Made by a program: the position numbers and the translations under genes. Positions 9,196 to 18,485 of a stretch of 64,000 bases of DNA are shown piece after piece (the first letter of the stretch is position 1; the number at the start of each line of letters is the position of its first letter). The stretch covers positions 25,273 to 89,272 of the forward strand of contig JAKFUL010000002.1 of NCBI GenBank assembly GCA_021732665.1, read 5' to 3'. The notes beneath the pieces were generated by a model. The model saw only the letters and a list, made by a program, of their open reading frames with translations. It did no database searches and was not told the origin of the DNA. The stretch comes from Acetobacteraceae bacterium (GTDB lineage: Bacteria > Pseudomonadota > Alphaproteobacteria > Acetobacterales > Acetobacteraceae).

Positions 9196-11121
9196 ATGAG
9201 CGACACAGCACCGGCCGCCCCCGCCCCCCTGGAACCACCGGCCACGGCGCATGATGGCCATGGCAAGCTCACGGCAGCCGCGGCGCTGGGTGTGCTGGGC
9301 GTGGTCTATGGCGATATCGGCACGAGCCCACTCTACGCCTTGCGCGCCTCGCTGCTGCATTTCGAGGAGGGCGGGATCGAGCGCTGGGAGATCCTGGGCG
9401 TGCTCAGCCTGATCTTCTGGGCGCTGATGCTCACGGTCACCGTGAAATACGTCATGGTCATCATGCGGGCCGACAATCGCGGCGAGGGCGGCATCCTGGC
9501 GCTCATGGCGCTGGCCCTGCGCACCACCACGACCACCCGCGGCCGCTGGGCGGTGGTGGTCATCGGCATCATCGGCGCGGCGCTGTTCTTCGGCGATGGG
9601 GTGATCACGCCGGCCATCTCCGTGCTCTCGGCGGTCGAGGGGCTGAAGGTCGTGGACCCGGTCTTCGAGCATGCCGTGGTGCCGATTTCGCTGGCCATCC
9701 TGCTGGCGCTCTTCGCCGTGCAGTATCGCGGCACCCATCTGATGGGCGTGTTCTTCGGCCCGATCTGCGCCTTGTGGTTCGCCACCATCGGCGTGCTGGG
9801 GCTGATCGAGATCGCGCATAATCCGGGCGTGCTGGCCGCGCTCTCCCCAACCTATGCGCTGGCCTTCGCCGCGCATTACAAATTCGCCGCCTTCATCGCC
9901 ATGGGCGCCGTGGTGCTGGCGGTGACGGGGGCCGAGGCGCTTTACGCCGATATGGGTCATTTCGGCCGCCGGCCCATCCGCCTGATGTGGCTGGTCTATG
10001 TGCTGCCGGCGCTGGCGCTGAACTATTTCGGCCAGGGCGCGCTGCTGCTGCGCGACCCCTCGGCGATCGAGAACCCCTTCTTCCTGCTCGCCCCCGAATG
10101 GGGCCGCCTGCCGCTGGTGCTGCTGGCCTGCGCCGCCACCGTCATTGCGTCACAGGCGATGATCTCCGGCGCCTTCTCGGTGGCGCGTCAATGCGTGCAG
10201 CTCGGCCTGCTGCCGCGCCTCGTGGTCCACCACACCTCCAGCACCGAGGAGGGGCAGATCTACCTGCCGCAGGTCAATCTCGCGCTGCTGATCGGCGTGC
10301 TGGTGCTGGTGCTGGAATTCAAGAATTCCGACAGCCTGGCCGCCGCCTATGGTTTCGCGGTGACCGGCACTTTCATCTCCAGCTCCATCCTGGCGGTGCT
10401 GGTGCTGCACCGCCATTTCGGCTGGTCCACCCTGAAGGTCACGGCGGTGTTCGTGCCACTGGCGTTGCTGGATGCCATCTACTTCATCGCCACCGCGCTG
10501 AAGGTGCCCGATGGCGGCTATGTGCCGCTGCTGCTGGGCATCTTCACCGCCGGGCTGATGATCACCTGGTATCAGGGCCGGCAGTTGCTTTTCGCGCGCT
10601 TCCGGCAGGACAGCCTGCCGCTGAAATCCTTCATCGCCCGGCTGCCGCAAAGCCGCACCATCCGCGTGCCCGGCATCGCCATCTTCATGACCGGCGAGAA
10701 GGATTTCCTGCCCGGCGCCCTGCTGCACAACCTCAAGCACAACAAGGTGCTGCATGAGCGCGTGCTCTTCGTCACCGTGCTGAACGAGGATGTGCCGATG
10801 ATCGGCGACGAACGCAGGCGGGAGGTGACGGAGCTGGCGCCCAACATCCACCGCGTGCTGCTGCATTACGGCTTCCAGGAAAGCCCGAATGTGCCGAAGG
10901 AGCTGGAGACGCTCAACGCCGCCGGCCTGATCCGCTTCGAGACCATGCAGGCCAGCTACTTCCTGGGCCGCGAAACCATCGTCCAGGCGGCGGTGCCGAA
11001 GATGTGGCCCTGGCAGCAATGGCTGTTCCGGCTGATGAGCCGCAATTCCGTGCCGGCCACGGAGTTTTTCCGCATCCCCTCGGACCGGGTGGTGGAGCTG
11101 GGGGTGCGCGTCGCCATCTGA
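9196..11121 (+). CDS. kup: Low-affinity potassium uptake protein Kup
   Basis: 641 residues from ATG 9196; an in-frame ATG at 9142 would add 18 residues unlike the family. The family hallmark [16 protein letters not shown] comes right after a short polar N-terminus. About twelve membrane helices fill residues 25-470, with conserved [20 protein letters not shown] and [14 protein letters not shown]; a cytoplasmic C-terminal domain of about 170 residues ends with [13 protein letters not shown]. It imports K+ with protons across the inner membrane. It stands alone: upstream is the methyltransferase (95 bases), downstream a binding-protein gene with its own ribosome binding site. Confidence 0.93.
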   Translation: MSDTAPAAPAPLEPPATAHDGHGKLTAAAALGVLGVVYGDIGTSPLYALRASLLHFEEGGIERWEILGVLSLIFWALMLTVTVKYVMVIMRADNRGEGGILALMALALRTTTTTRGRWAVVVIGIIGAALFFGDGVITPAISVLSAVEGLKVVDPVFEHAVVPISLAILLALFAVQYRGTHLMGVFFGPICALWFATIGVLGLIEIAHNPGVLAALSPTYALAFAAHYKFAAFIAMGAVVLAVTGAEALYADMGHFGRRPIRLMWLVYVLPALALNYFGQGALLLRDPSAIENPFFLLAPEWGRLPLVLLACAATVIASQAMISGAFSVARQCVQLGLLPRLVVHHTSSTEEGQIYLPQVNLALLIGVLVLVLEFKNSDSLAAAYGFAVTGTFISSSILAVLVLHRHFGWSTLKVTAVFVPLALLDAIYFIATALKVPDGGYVPLLLGIFTAGLMITWYQGRQLLFARFRQDSLPLKSFIARLPQSRTIRVPGIAIFMTGEKDFLPGALLHNLKHNKVLHERVLFVTVLNEDVPMIGDERRREVTELAPNIHRVLLHYGFQESPNVPKELETLNAAGLIRFETMQASYFLGRETIVQAAVPKMWPWQQWLFRLMSRNSVPATEFFRIPSDRVVELGVRVAI

Positions 11122-11169
11122 CCCCGGCATGAAGATTGCTTGCCCTCCATGAACTCCAGGGAGAGACGC

Positions 11170-12768
11170 ATGCAACGCCGAGCCATCCTTGCCGCCCCCG
11201 CCCTCATCACAGCACTCGGCGCGTCCGAGGCCGAGGCGCAATCCGCCCAGCCCTTGCGCATCGCCATGTCCATCGGCGATGTCCCGCGCATGTGGGGCGG
11301 GCCGGAGGCGGGATTCGAGGGCGTGCGCTTCGGCTCCTATTTCGTCTATGACAGCCTGGCCCTTTGGGACCTCTCGCGCGCCGACGCGCCTTCGGGGCTG
11401 ATGCCCGGCCTTGCGACATCCTGGCGCGTCGATGAGGCCGATCGCCGGCGCTGGATCATCGAACTGCGCCAGGGCGTGAAATTCCATGACGGCTCGCCCT
11501 TCGACGCCGATGCCGCGATCTGGAATTTCGACAGCATCTTCACCACCGCGGCGCCGCAATTCGAGGGCACGCGCTCGGGCCTGGTGCGCGGCCGCGCCAC
11601 CGGCATCGCGGGCTGGGAGAAGCTGGACACCCACCGCATTGCGCTCACCACGCGTGAGCCGGATGCGACGCTGCCCTTCCAGCTCGCCTTTGTATGGTTC
11701 GCCTCCCCCAGCCATTGGCGGGCCATGGGTGGCGATTGGCAGCGCTTTGCCATGAACCCTTCCGGCACCGGCCCCTATAAGGTGCTTTCCATCACGCCAC
11801 GCCAGCGCGCGGAGCTTGAGGCCAATCGCGACTATTGGGACGAGCGGCGCATCCCCAAAGCGCCGCGCACCGTGCTGCTGCCGGTGCCCGATGCGCCGGC
11901 CCGCGTGGCCGGCCTGCGCGCGGGGCAGATCGATGTGGTGGAAAGCCTCTCCACCGACAGCATAGCGCCACTGCGCGCCGCGCGCTTCCAGATCGTGCAG
12001 AACACCTATCCGCATATCTGGGCCTGGCGGCTGAATGTGAACGAAGGCTCGCCCTTCGCCGATATCCGGGTCCGGCAGGCCGCCAACCTCGCGGTGGACC
12101 GCGACGGCATCGTGGCGCTGCTCTCGGGCGCGGCACAGCCCGCGCGCGGCAAGGTGACGCCCGATGATCCCTGGTTCGGCAACCCCTCCTTCCGCCTGCG
12201 GCACGACGTGGCGGAGGCGCGGCGGTTGATGATGGCGGCAGGCTATTCCGCCACCCGCCGCTGCGCGATCAGCACGATCATGCCGATTTCCGGCGGCGGC
12301 CAGATGGTGCCCCAGCCGATGAACGAGGCGGTGCAGGCCGGCCTGCGCGAGGCCTTCTTCGACGTCACCTTCCTGCCCGTCGATTTCGCCACCGCCATCA
12401 ACCAGATGCGCGCCGGCGCGCGTGACCCCGCCTCACGCGGGGCGCATGCGATGAACGTCGCCATCCCCTCGATGGAGCCGAATACCGGCTGGGTGATCTA
12501 TGACAGCCAGCTGGCCAACCCGCGCGGCATCAACTGGGGCTACTACAATTCGCCGGCGGTGGACGCGCAGCTGCGCGTGGTGCGCAACAGCTTCGAACCG
12601 GCGGCGCAGAACGCGGCGATGGGCCAGCTGCACAATACCCTGATCGAGGAAGCGGCGCTGCTGGCGGTGGTGCACGACCTCAACCCGCGCGCGCTGAGCC
12701 CGCGCTGCCGCGGCTTCGTGCAGGCGCGGAGCTGGTTTCAGGACTATACCCAGATCGCGGTGGGGTAA
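11170..12768 (+). CDS. ABC transporter substrate-binding protein, peptide/opine/nickel family (family 5)
   Basis: 532 residues from ATG 11170, six bases after CCAGGGAGAG. The signal begins MQRRAILAAPALITALGA, with a twin arginine at the start, so Tat or Sec export. The mature protein has the family-5 pattern: YDSLALWD near the start, ELRQGVKFHDGSPFDAD, FAMNPSGTGPYK, and NVNEGSPFADIRVRQAANLAVDRDGI. No permease or ATPase gene is next to it, so it must feed a transporter elsewhere. The ligand is unknown. An unusual palindromic region follows it. Confidence 0.87.
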   Translation: MQRRAILAAPALITALGASEAEAQSAQPLRIAMSIGDVPRMWGGPEAGFEGVRFGSYFVYDSLALWDLSRADAPSGLMPGLATSWRVDEADRRRWIIELRQGVKFHDGSPFDADAAIWNFDSIFTTAAPQFEGTRSGLVRGRATGIAGWEKLDTHRIALTTREPDATLPFQLAFVWFASPSHWRAMGGDWQRFAMNPSGTGPYKVLSITPRQRAELEANRDYWDERRIPKAPRTVLLPVPDAPARVAGLRAGQIDVVESLSTDSIAPLRAARFQIVQNTYPHIWAWRLNVNEGSPFADIRVRQAANLAVDRDGIVALLSGAAQPARGKVTPDDPWFGNPSFRLRHDVAEARRLMMAAGYSATRRCAISTIMPISGGGQMVPQPMNEAVQAGLREAFFDVTFLPVDFATAINQMRAGARDPASRGAHAMNVAIPSMEPNTGWVIYDSQLANPRGINWGYYNSPAVDAQLRVVRNSFEPAAQNAAMGQLHNTLIEEAALLAVVHDLNPRALSPRCRGFVQARSWFQDYTQIAVG

Positions 12769-12790
12769 GGTGGCGTGGGTGGCGCCTGGG

Positions 12791-12990
12791 AAGGCGCTGC
12801 CTTCCCAAACCCATCCGCAAAGGGCCGAAAGGCCCTTTGATCCCATGAGAAAGCCTGGGTGAGGGAGGGGGCTGGGCAGGTGTCGCAGGCGGCAAGCCCT
12901 CGCCGCCCCCTCCCTCACCCAGGCTTTATTCCACGGCGGTCAAGGTGCCCCTGGCACCTTGCGGATGGGGTCTGGGGAAGGCAGCGCCTT
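12791..12990. repeat. Nested ~200-bp imperfect palindrome between convergent genes
   Basis: The outer arms (12791-12822 and 12957-12990) pair over about 32 bases with a few mismatches; they include AAGGCGCTGCCTTCCC and its complement. The inner arms (12850-12871 and 12906-12927) are 22-bp perfect complements based on AAAGCCTGGGTGAGGGAGG. A separate hairpin (12819-12838) sits inside. The region lies between a plus-strand gene and the minus-strand phoB, so it could act as a two-way terminator, or be a dispersed genomic repeat of the lineage. No coding potential is credible here. Confidence 0.75.
12819..12838 (+). terminator. Hairpin with GAAA tetraloop after the binding-protein gene
   Basis: AAAGGGCC-GAAA-GGCCCTTT is a perfect 8-bp stem with a stable GNRA tetraloop, 50 bases after the stop at 12768. 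The stem ends in three A-T pairs but no T-run follows, so termination would be weak or Rho-assisted. It works equally on both strands. Confidence 0.5.
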
Positions 12991-13025
12991 CCCCAGGGCA
13001 GCCCGCGCCACCCCGCCCGCCGCGA

Positions 13026-13742
13026 TCAGGCCTCTTCCAGGTCCAGCGCGTAGCCCGCGCTGCGCACGGTGCGGATGATGTCTGCTTCGCCATCGGCGTT
13101 CACTGCCTTGCGCAGCCGGCGGATATGCACGTCCACCGTGCGCGGTTCGACATGGATGTCGCGGCCCCAGACGGCGTCGAGCAGTTGTTCGCGCGAGAAG
13201 ACGCGGCCGGGGTGCAGCAGGAAGAATTCCAGCAGGCGATATTCTGTGGGGCCGAGATGCAGCGGTCGGGAATTGCGCACCACGCGATGCGCGTCCTGGT
13301 CCATGCTGAGGTCGAGGAAGACCAGCGTGCCCTTGGTCGGCACCGAGCCGGAGCGGCGCAGCAGCGCGCGGATGCGGGCCAGCAGCGCCTCCACCGCGAA
13401 GGGCTTGGTGATGTAGTCATCGGCGCCGATGTCCAGCGCGCGCACCGCGTCCTGGTCCTCGGTACGGGCCGTGACCATGATCACGGGCAGGTCGCGCGTC
13501 GCCGGGCGCCGGCGGATCTGGCGGCAGACCTCGATGCCCGAGAGCGAGGGCAGCATCCAGTCCAGCAGCACCAGGTCGGGCTTGCTTTCGGAGACGCGCA
13601 GCAGGGCTTCCTGCCCATCCGTCGCCTCCTCGACGCGAAATCCCTGTTTCTCGAGATTGTAGCGCAGCAGCGTCAGCAGCGGCGCCTCGTCCTCGACGAC
13701 CAGGATGGTCGGCTTGGCCATACCGGGAAAACCTTCGGGCAT
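13026..13742 (-). CDS. phoB: Phosphate regulon response regulator PhoB
   Basis: 238 residues. Receiver domain first (acidic pocket VVEDEA at Asp18, phospho-acceptor Asp61 in LVLLDWMLPS, Lys in YITKPF), then an OmpR-type winged helix with the recognition helix RTVDVHIRRLRKAV. ATG 13742 has GGGAG eight bases upstream; ATG 13721 (starting MAKPTILVVED) or GTG 13760 are alternatives. When phosphorylated it binds Pho boxes and activates phosphate-starvation genes. It is the last gene of pstSCAB-phoU-phoB, only 14 bases after phoU. The partner kinase phoR is not in this window. Confidence 0.93.
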   Translation of the reverse strand: MPEGFPGMAKPTILVVEDEAPLLTLLRYNLEKQGFRVEEATDGQEALLRVSESKPDLVLLDWMLPSLSGIEVCRQIRRRPATRDLPVIMVTARTEDQDAVRALDIGADDYITKPFAVEALLARIRALLRRSGSVPTKGTLVFLDLSMDQDAHRVVRNSRPLHLGPTEYRLLEFFLLHPGRVFSREQLLDAVWGRDIHVEPRTVDVHIRRLRKAVNADGEADIIRTVRSAGYALDLEEA

Positions 13743-13756
13743 GCGGGCTGCTCCCT

Positions 13757-14482
13757 TCACTCAGGTGTGCGGACGACGGCATAGGCGGAGGAATCGGATC
13801 TCGGGCGCTCATCGGGCAGGTTGCTGCCGCTGACGGCGTAGTGGACGCGCTCGGCGATGTTGGTCGCGTGGTCGCCCACGCGCTCCAGATTCTTCGCCAC
13901 GAACAGCAGGTGCGTGGCCGCCGTGATGTTGCGCGGGTCTTCCATCATGAAGGTCAGCAACTCGCGGAAGATGCCGTTGTAGATGTCGTCCACCGGCTCA
14001 TCGGCGGCCCAGACCTCGTCGGCGCGCAGCACGTCATTGTTGACCAGCGCGTCGATGGCGCCCTTGAGGTTTTCCTGCACCAGATGGGCCAGGCGGGAGA
14101 AGCCGTTGAGGCTGGCGAATTGCGGCTGTCCCGAGATGACGATGGCGCGCTTGGCGCCGTTGCGCGCGTAGTCGCCGATGCGCTCGAGGTCGGAGCTGAT
14201 CTTCATGCAGGCCACGATCAGCCGCAGATCGGCCGCCATCGGCTGGCGCAGTGCCAGCAACTTGACGCAGAAGGCCTCGATCTCGCGCTCCAGCACGTTC
14301 AGCGCCTCATCGCGCGACACCACTTCGGCCGCGAGTTCGGTGTCGCGGCGGATCAGCGCGGTCGCGCTATCGGCCACCTGGCGTTCGGCCAGCCCGCCCA
14401 TGCGCGCGATCATGTCACGCAGGCGTTTCAGTTCCTCTTCGTAGCTGCGCACGATATGGGTCGGTGATTCTGTGCTGGGCAT
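13757..14482 (-). CDS. phoU: Phosphate transport system regulator PhoU
   Basis: 241 residues. Two PhoU repeats of three-helix bundles: the first has RDMIARMGGLAERQV and the metal-binding E-x-x-x-D type ISSDLERIGDYARN, the second has FVAKNLERVGDHATNIAE. PhoU damps PhoB signalling and phosphate uptake by linking PstB to PhoR. The start is ATG 14482, 14 bases after the pstB stop. The last 20 residues are a serine-rich polar tail with no domain. Confidence 0.94.
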   Translation of the reverse strand: MPSTESPTHIVRSYEEELKRLRDMIARMGGLAERQVADSATALIRRDTELAAEVVSRDEALNVLEREIEAFCVKLLALRQPMAADLRLIVACMKISSDLERIGDYARNGAKRAIVISGQPQFASLNGFSRLAHLVQENLKGAIDALVNNDVLRADEVWAADEPVDDIYNGIFRELLTFMMEDPRNITAATHLLFVAKNLERVGDHATNIAERVHYAVSGSNLPDERPRSDSSAYAVVRTPE

Positions 14483-14496
14483 TCGCTCGTCCTGGA

Positions 14497-15330
14497 TCAG
14501 CCGAACCGGCCGGTGATGTATTCCTGCGTCTTCGCCTGGGCAGGGTTGGTGAAAAGCTGCGCGGCGGGGGCGATCTCGATGAGTTCGCCGAGGTAGAAGA
14601 ACGCCACCTGGTCGGCGCAGCGTGCCGCCTGCTGCATGTTGTGGGTGACGATGGCGATGGTGAAGTCGCGCTTCAGTTCGTCGATCAGCTCCTCGATCTT
14701 CAAGGTGGAGATCGGGTCGAGCGCCGAGGTGGGTTCGTCGAACAGGATCACCTCGGGCCGCACCGCGATGGTGCGGGCGATACACAGGCGCTGCTGCTGG
14801 CCGCCGGAGAGGCCCATGGCGTTGGTCTGCAGCCGGTCCTTCACCTCGCCCCAGATGGCGGCGCGGCTCAGCGCCCACTCCACCCGCTCATCCATGGCGC
14901 TTTTCGACAGCTTCTCGTGCAGCCGCACGCCGAAGGCGATGTTTTCGTAGATCGTCATGGGGAAGGGGGTGGGCTTCTGGAAGACCATGCCTATGCGCGC
15001 GCGCAGCCCGTTGATGTCGGTGTCGTCGTCCAGCAGGTTCTTGCCGTCCATCATCACCTCGCCCGTCGCCTTCTGGCCGGGGTAGAGGCTGTACATCCGG
15101 TTGAGCACGCGCAGCAGGGTGGATTTGCCGCAGCCGGAGGGGCCGATCATGCCGGTCACCTGGCGGTCGGGCAGGTCGAAATTGATGCCCATCAGCGCCT
15201 TCTTGCCGCCCGGGGCGTAGACGAAGTCGAGATTGCGCACGGAGATGCGGGCGGTGGTGTTCAGCGCCGCGGTTGAGCGCGCCTCCATGCCGCCGAAGCT
15301 GGAGGGCTGGGTGGTTTCGGTCGAAGACAT
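14497..15330 (-). CDS. pstB: Phosphate ABC transporter ATP-binding protein PstB
   Basis: 277 residues. Walker [11 protein letters not shown]-loop [15 protein letters not shown], signature LSGGQQQR, Walker [13 protein letters not shown], switch His in VTHNMQQA; the QKPTPFP motif is specific to PstB. About 27 residues precede the usual start of the fold and are serine- and threonine-rich. It powers phosphate import through PstCA. ATG 15330 sits 11 bases after the pstA stop. Confidence 0.96.
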   Translation of the reverse strand: MSSTETTQPSSFGGMEARSTAALNTTARISVRNLDFVYAPGGKKALMGINFDLPDRQVTGMIGPSGCGKSTLLRVLNRMYSLYPGQKATGEVMMDGKNLLDDDTDINGLRARIGMVFQKPTPFPMTIYENIAFGVRLHEKLSKSAMDERVEWALSRAAIWGEVKDRLQTNAMGLSGGQQQRLCIARTIAVRPEVILFDEPTSALDPISTLKIEELIDELKRDFTIAIVTHNMQQAARCADQVAFFYLGELIEIAPAAQLFTNPAQAKTQEYITGRFG

Positions 15331-15341
15331 CTGGTTTTCCC

Positions 15342-16250
15342 TCACTTCCGACCGGCGAGCAGCAGGCGGGCGACGATGTTGATGGCGAGCACCCCGAAGG
15401 TGACGATCAGCGCGCCGGCCCAGGCGATGTCGATCAGGTCGGGGAAGCCGGAATTGGCTTGCTGGTAGATGGCGATGGGCAGGCTGGCCATGGCGTTGCC
15501 CAGGTTGAAGCTGGTGACGTTGTTGCCGAAGCTGGTCAGCAGCAGCGGCGCCGTCTCGCCGGTGATGCGCGCGGTTGCGAGCAGAATGCCGGTGACGATG
15601 CCCGAGAGTGCGGCGCGCCAGCAGACCAGCGTCACCATCTTCCATTTCGGCGCGCCCAGCCCCACCACCGCCTCGCGCAGCGTGTTGGGGATGAGCTGGA
15701 GCATGTCCTCGGTGGTGCGCACGACCACGGGGATGACGAGGATGGCGAGTGCCGCGCCGCCGGCGATGCCGGAGAAGCCGCCCATCGGCAGCACCACCAG
15801 CTGATAGACGAAAAGCCCGACCAGGATGGAGGGGGCGGAAAGCAGCACGTCGGAGACAAAGCGCACGGCGTTGCCCAGTGCCGAGTTGCGGGCATATTCG
15901 GCCAGGTAGGTGCCTACCAGCAGCCCGATGGGCGTGCCCACGCCAGTGCCGATCGCGGTCTGCACCAGCGTGCCCATGATGGCGTGGTACAGGCCGCCGG
16001 TCTCGGCCGTCGGGTCGCCATAGGTGGTCGGGCGGAACTCGGTGGTGAAGGTGATGATGCTGATCGAGCTGATACCGCGCAGGATCAGCGTAAGCAGGAT
16101 GGATGCCAGGAAGAAAAGGCCCACCGCGGTGGCGATGATGCACAGCCAGCGCACCAGGCCGTCGACAAAACGCCGGCGCCGGTTGAGTGCGGCGGCCATG
16201 GCCGGGTCGCGCTTGTGGAAGCTGGGGGTGGAGACGATGGTGGCGCTCAT
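15342..16250 (-). CDS. pstA: Phosphate ABC transporter permease PstA
   Basis: 302 residues with six membrane helices. The permease loop is [29 protein letters not shown], and [14 protein letters not shown] near the C-terminus is characteristic of PstA. It forms the inner-membrane channel with PstC. A proposed ATG at 16250 lies 10 bases after the pstC stop; the first 20 residues are cytoplasmic and polar. Confidence 0.95.
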   Translation of the reverse strand: MSATIVSTPSFHKRDPAMAAALNRRRRFVDGLVRWLCIIATAVGLFFLASILLTLILRGISSISIITFTTEFRPTTYGDPTAETGGLYHAIMGTLVQTAIGTGVGTPIGLLVGTYLAEYARNSALGNAVRFVSDVLLSAPSILVGLFVYQLVVLPMGGFSGIAGGAALAILVIPVVVRTTEDMLQLIPNTLREAVVGLGAPKWKMVTLVCWRAALSGIVTGILLATARITGETAPLLLTSFGNNVTSFNLGNAMASLPIAIYQQANSGFPDLIDIAWAGALIVTFGVLAINIVARLLLAGRK

Positions 16251-16260
16251 GGCGGCGGGC

Positions 16261-17238
16261 TCACTTCAGGCGGGAACGCAGCAGCCAGCGGGAGACCGCG
16301 AGCACCACGAAGGAGATGAAGAACAGCAGGAAGCCCAGCGCCAGCAGCGAGGACTGCTTCAGGCTGCCCATCAGGCTTTCCGGGAATTCCATGGCGACGA
16401 CGGAGGCGATGGTCGTCGACGGGTCGAAGATGGAGCTGGCCATGCGGTTGGCGTTGCCGATGACGAAGGTGACCGCCATCGTCTCGCCCAGCGCCCGGCC
16501 CAGGCCGAGCATGATGCCGCCGACCACCGAGATGCGGGTATAGGGCAGCACCACGCCCTTCATCACTTCCCAGCGCGTCGCCCCCAGCCCATAGGCGCTT
16601 TCCTTGTAGACCGGGGGGACCTGGTTGAAGACGTCGCGCATCGTCGCCGCGATGAAGGGCAGGATCATGATGGCCAGCACCATGGCGGCCGCGAAGATCG
16701 AGGTGCCGGCGAAATTGTTGCTGTCGAAGATCACGCCGACGATCGGCAGCGCGCCCAGCGTCTCGCCGAAGGGCAGCTGGATGTAGTTCTGCACGAAGGG
16801 CACGAGGACGAAGAGGCCCCACATGCCGAAGATGATCGACGGCACGGCGGCCAGCAGCTCGATCGCGGTGCCGACTGGCCTGCGGACCCATTGGGGGGCG
16901 AGCTCGGTCAGGAAGAAGGCGATGCCGAAGGCCACCGGCACACCCAGCATGATCGCCAGGATGGAGGTGACGATGGTGCCGAGCATGGGCACCAGCGCGC
17001 CATAGCTCTCCCGCCCCTCGACCGGGTTCCAGTCACTGCTCCAGAGGAACTGCAAGCCGAATTCGCGGAAGGCCGGCAGCCCGCCGATGAACAGCGTGAG
17101 AATGATGGCGCCGAGCAGCAGCAGGACGAAGAGGCCGGCGCCACGGCAAAGCCATTCGAAGAGGGTGTCGCCGGCGCTGCCGATGGTCCGGCGGGTGGCG
17201 GGTGGCGCGGAGGCCTGGGGCAGGGAGGTGTCTGACAC
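16261..17238 (-). CDS. pstC: Phosphate ABC transporter permease PstC
   Basis: 325 residues. Conserved PstC stretches include SSDWNPVEGRESYGALVPMLGT, YIQLPFG in the periplasmic loop, and KESAYGLGATRWEVMKGVVLPY as the ATPase-docking loop, then GRALGETMAVTFVIGN. Six membrane helices. It pairs with PstA. It lies 58 bases after pstS; this gap contains only a mild GC-rich symmetry near 17260-17285 and no clear promoter. Confidence 0.95.
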   Translation of the reverse strand: MSDTSLPQASAPPATRRTIGSAGDTLFEWLCRGAGLFVLLLLGAIILTLFIGGLPAFREFGLQFLWSSDWNPVEGRESYGALVPMLGTIVTSILAIMLGVPVAFGIAFFLTELAPQWVRRPVGTAIELLAAVPSIIFGMWGLFVLVPFVQNYIQLPFGETLGALPIVGVIFDSNNFAGTSIFAAAMVLAIMILPFIAATMRDVFNQVPPVYKESAYGLGATRWEVMKGVVLPYTRISVVGGIMLGLGRALGETMAVTFVIGNANRMASSIFDPSTTIASVVAMEFPESLMGSLKQSSLLALGFLLFFISFVVLAVSRWLLRSRLK

Positions 17239-17296
17239 GCGTTATTCCTGGATCAGGGCAATGGGGGGGCGGCCGAAGCCGCCCCCGTCAGCAAGC

Positions 17297-18358
17297 TCAG
17301 GCGAAGGTGATCGGACGGCCCGAGGGATCGCGCACCGCGGACCAGCTGGCGCGGACCAGCCCCTGCACTGCCTCGGGCAGCGGGATGTATTCCAGGCGGC
17401 GGGCGGCATCGCCGCCGGTCCGCATCGTCCAGTCGAAGAACCGCATGGTGTTGCGGCTGCCCTCGACCCGGTCGGCCACCGGGTTGGTCGGCAGCAGGAT
17501 GAAGGTCGGGCTGACGATCGGCCAGACATCGTCGCCGCTGAGGTCGACGAGGTCGGCGGCCAGGCCCGGCTTGTTCCAGTCGGCCAGGCTGGCGGCGGCC
17601 TGGAAGGTCGCCAGGGTGGGCTGCACGAAGCGGCCGGACTTGTTGCGCAGCTGCGTGGTGACCAGGCGGTTCACCGTGGCATAGGCGTTCTCGGTGTAGC
17701 CGATGGCGCCGGGGGTGTTGCGCACGGCGTTGGCCACGCCCTCATTGCCGCGGGCGCCGTTGCCGACCGGCCACTGCACGGAGGTGGCGGCGCCGGGGCC
17801 AGTGCGCCAGGCCTCGGAGATCCGGCTCAGATAGGTGGTGAAGACGAAGGTCGTGCCGGAGGCGTCGGCGCGATAGACCGGCGAGACAGGCAGGTTGGGG
17901 ATGCGGATCTCGCGGTTCGCCTCGACGATGCGCGGATCGTTCCAGCGGGTGATGCGGCCGGCGAAGAGGTCGACCAGGATTTCCGAGGTCAGCTTCAGCG
18001 CGTTGTCGGCAACACCGGGCAGGTTCACGATCAGCACGACCGAGCCCATGACGGTGGGGAACTGCACCAGGTTGCGCTCGGCCAGCTGGGCGGCGGGCAG
18101 CGGCGCGTCGGTGGCGCCGAAGTCGACGGTGCGGTTGGTGATCTGGTTGATGCCGCCACCCGAGCCGATGGACTGGTAGTTCAGGGTGATGTTCAGCGCC
18201 TCACGCGCGGCCTGGCCCCAGCGCTCATAGACCGGGCGGGGGAAGGATGCGCCGGCACCGGTGATGGTGGCCTGTTGGGCGAAAGCAGGCGCGGCGGCGG
18301 CCATGGGAAGCGCGGCAGCGCCCAGCATGAGGGAGCGACGGTTGAAACCGTTTTGCAC
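17297..18358 (-). CDS. pstS: Phosphate ABC transporter substrate-binding protein PstS
   Basis: 353 residues from a GTG at 18358 with GGAGAG upstream; an upstream ATG at 18406 gives a lead unlike a signal peptide. The signal has NRRSLMLGAAALPMAAAAPAFAQ. Phosphate-binding motifs are all present: GAGASFPRPVYERWG, QSIGSGGGI, DFGATDAPL, and RADASGTTFVFTTYLS. It captures inorganic phosphate in the periplasm and is the first gene of the operon. The 127 bases upstream should hold the PhoB-dependent promoter. Confidence 0.95.
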   Translation of the reverse strand: MQNGFNRRSLMLGAAALPMAAAAPAFAQQATITGAGASFPRPVYERWGQAAREALNITLNYQSIGSGGGINQITNRTVDFGATDAPLPAAQLAERNLVQFPTVMGSVVLIVNLPGVADNALKLTSEILVDLFAGRITRWNDPRIVEANREIRIPNLPVSPVYRADASGTTFVFTTYLSRISEAWRTGPGAATSVQWPVGNGARGNEGVANAVRNTPGAIGYTENAYATVNRLVTTQLRNKSGRFVQPTLATFQAAASLADWNKPGLAADLVDLSGDDVWPIVSPTFILLPTNPVADRVEGSRNTMRFFDWTMRTGGDAARRLEYIPLPEAVQGLVRASWSAVRDPSGRPITFA

Positions 18359-18453
18359 GGGGTTCTCTCCGGGGTTGTGTGATTGGGGGTGTATCGATGC
18401 CCCCAAGGCGCCCTGCTTCTATGATAGCTGAAAGTCGTCTCCATTTCAGTAAC

Positions 18454-18471
18454 GTGAAGCTTCGATGACGA
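18454..18471 (-). promoter_or_regulatory. Candidate Pho box upstream of pstS
   Basis: Read on the minus strand the 18 bases are TCGTCATCGAAGCTTCAC, matching the consensus CTGTCAT-N4-CTGTCAC at 10 of 18 positions, with the GTCAT and TCAC cores at the right 11-base period. It lies about 96 bases upstream of the pstS start. The match is modest and no -10 element sits at the standard distance, so this is a suggestion only. Confidence 0.3.
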
Positions 18472-18485
18472 CGTCTGTGGATGAC

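Noticed and set aside
10150..12204. Minus-strand open frame of 684 codons across kup and the binding-protein gene
   Set aside because: It spans two well-identified plus-strand genes and their gap; composition is that of a shadow frame.
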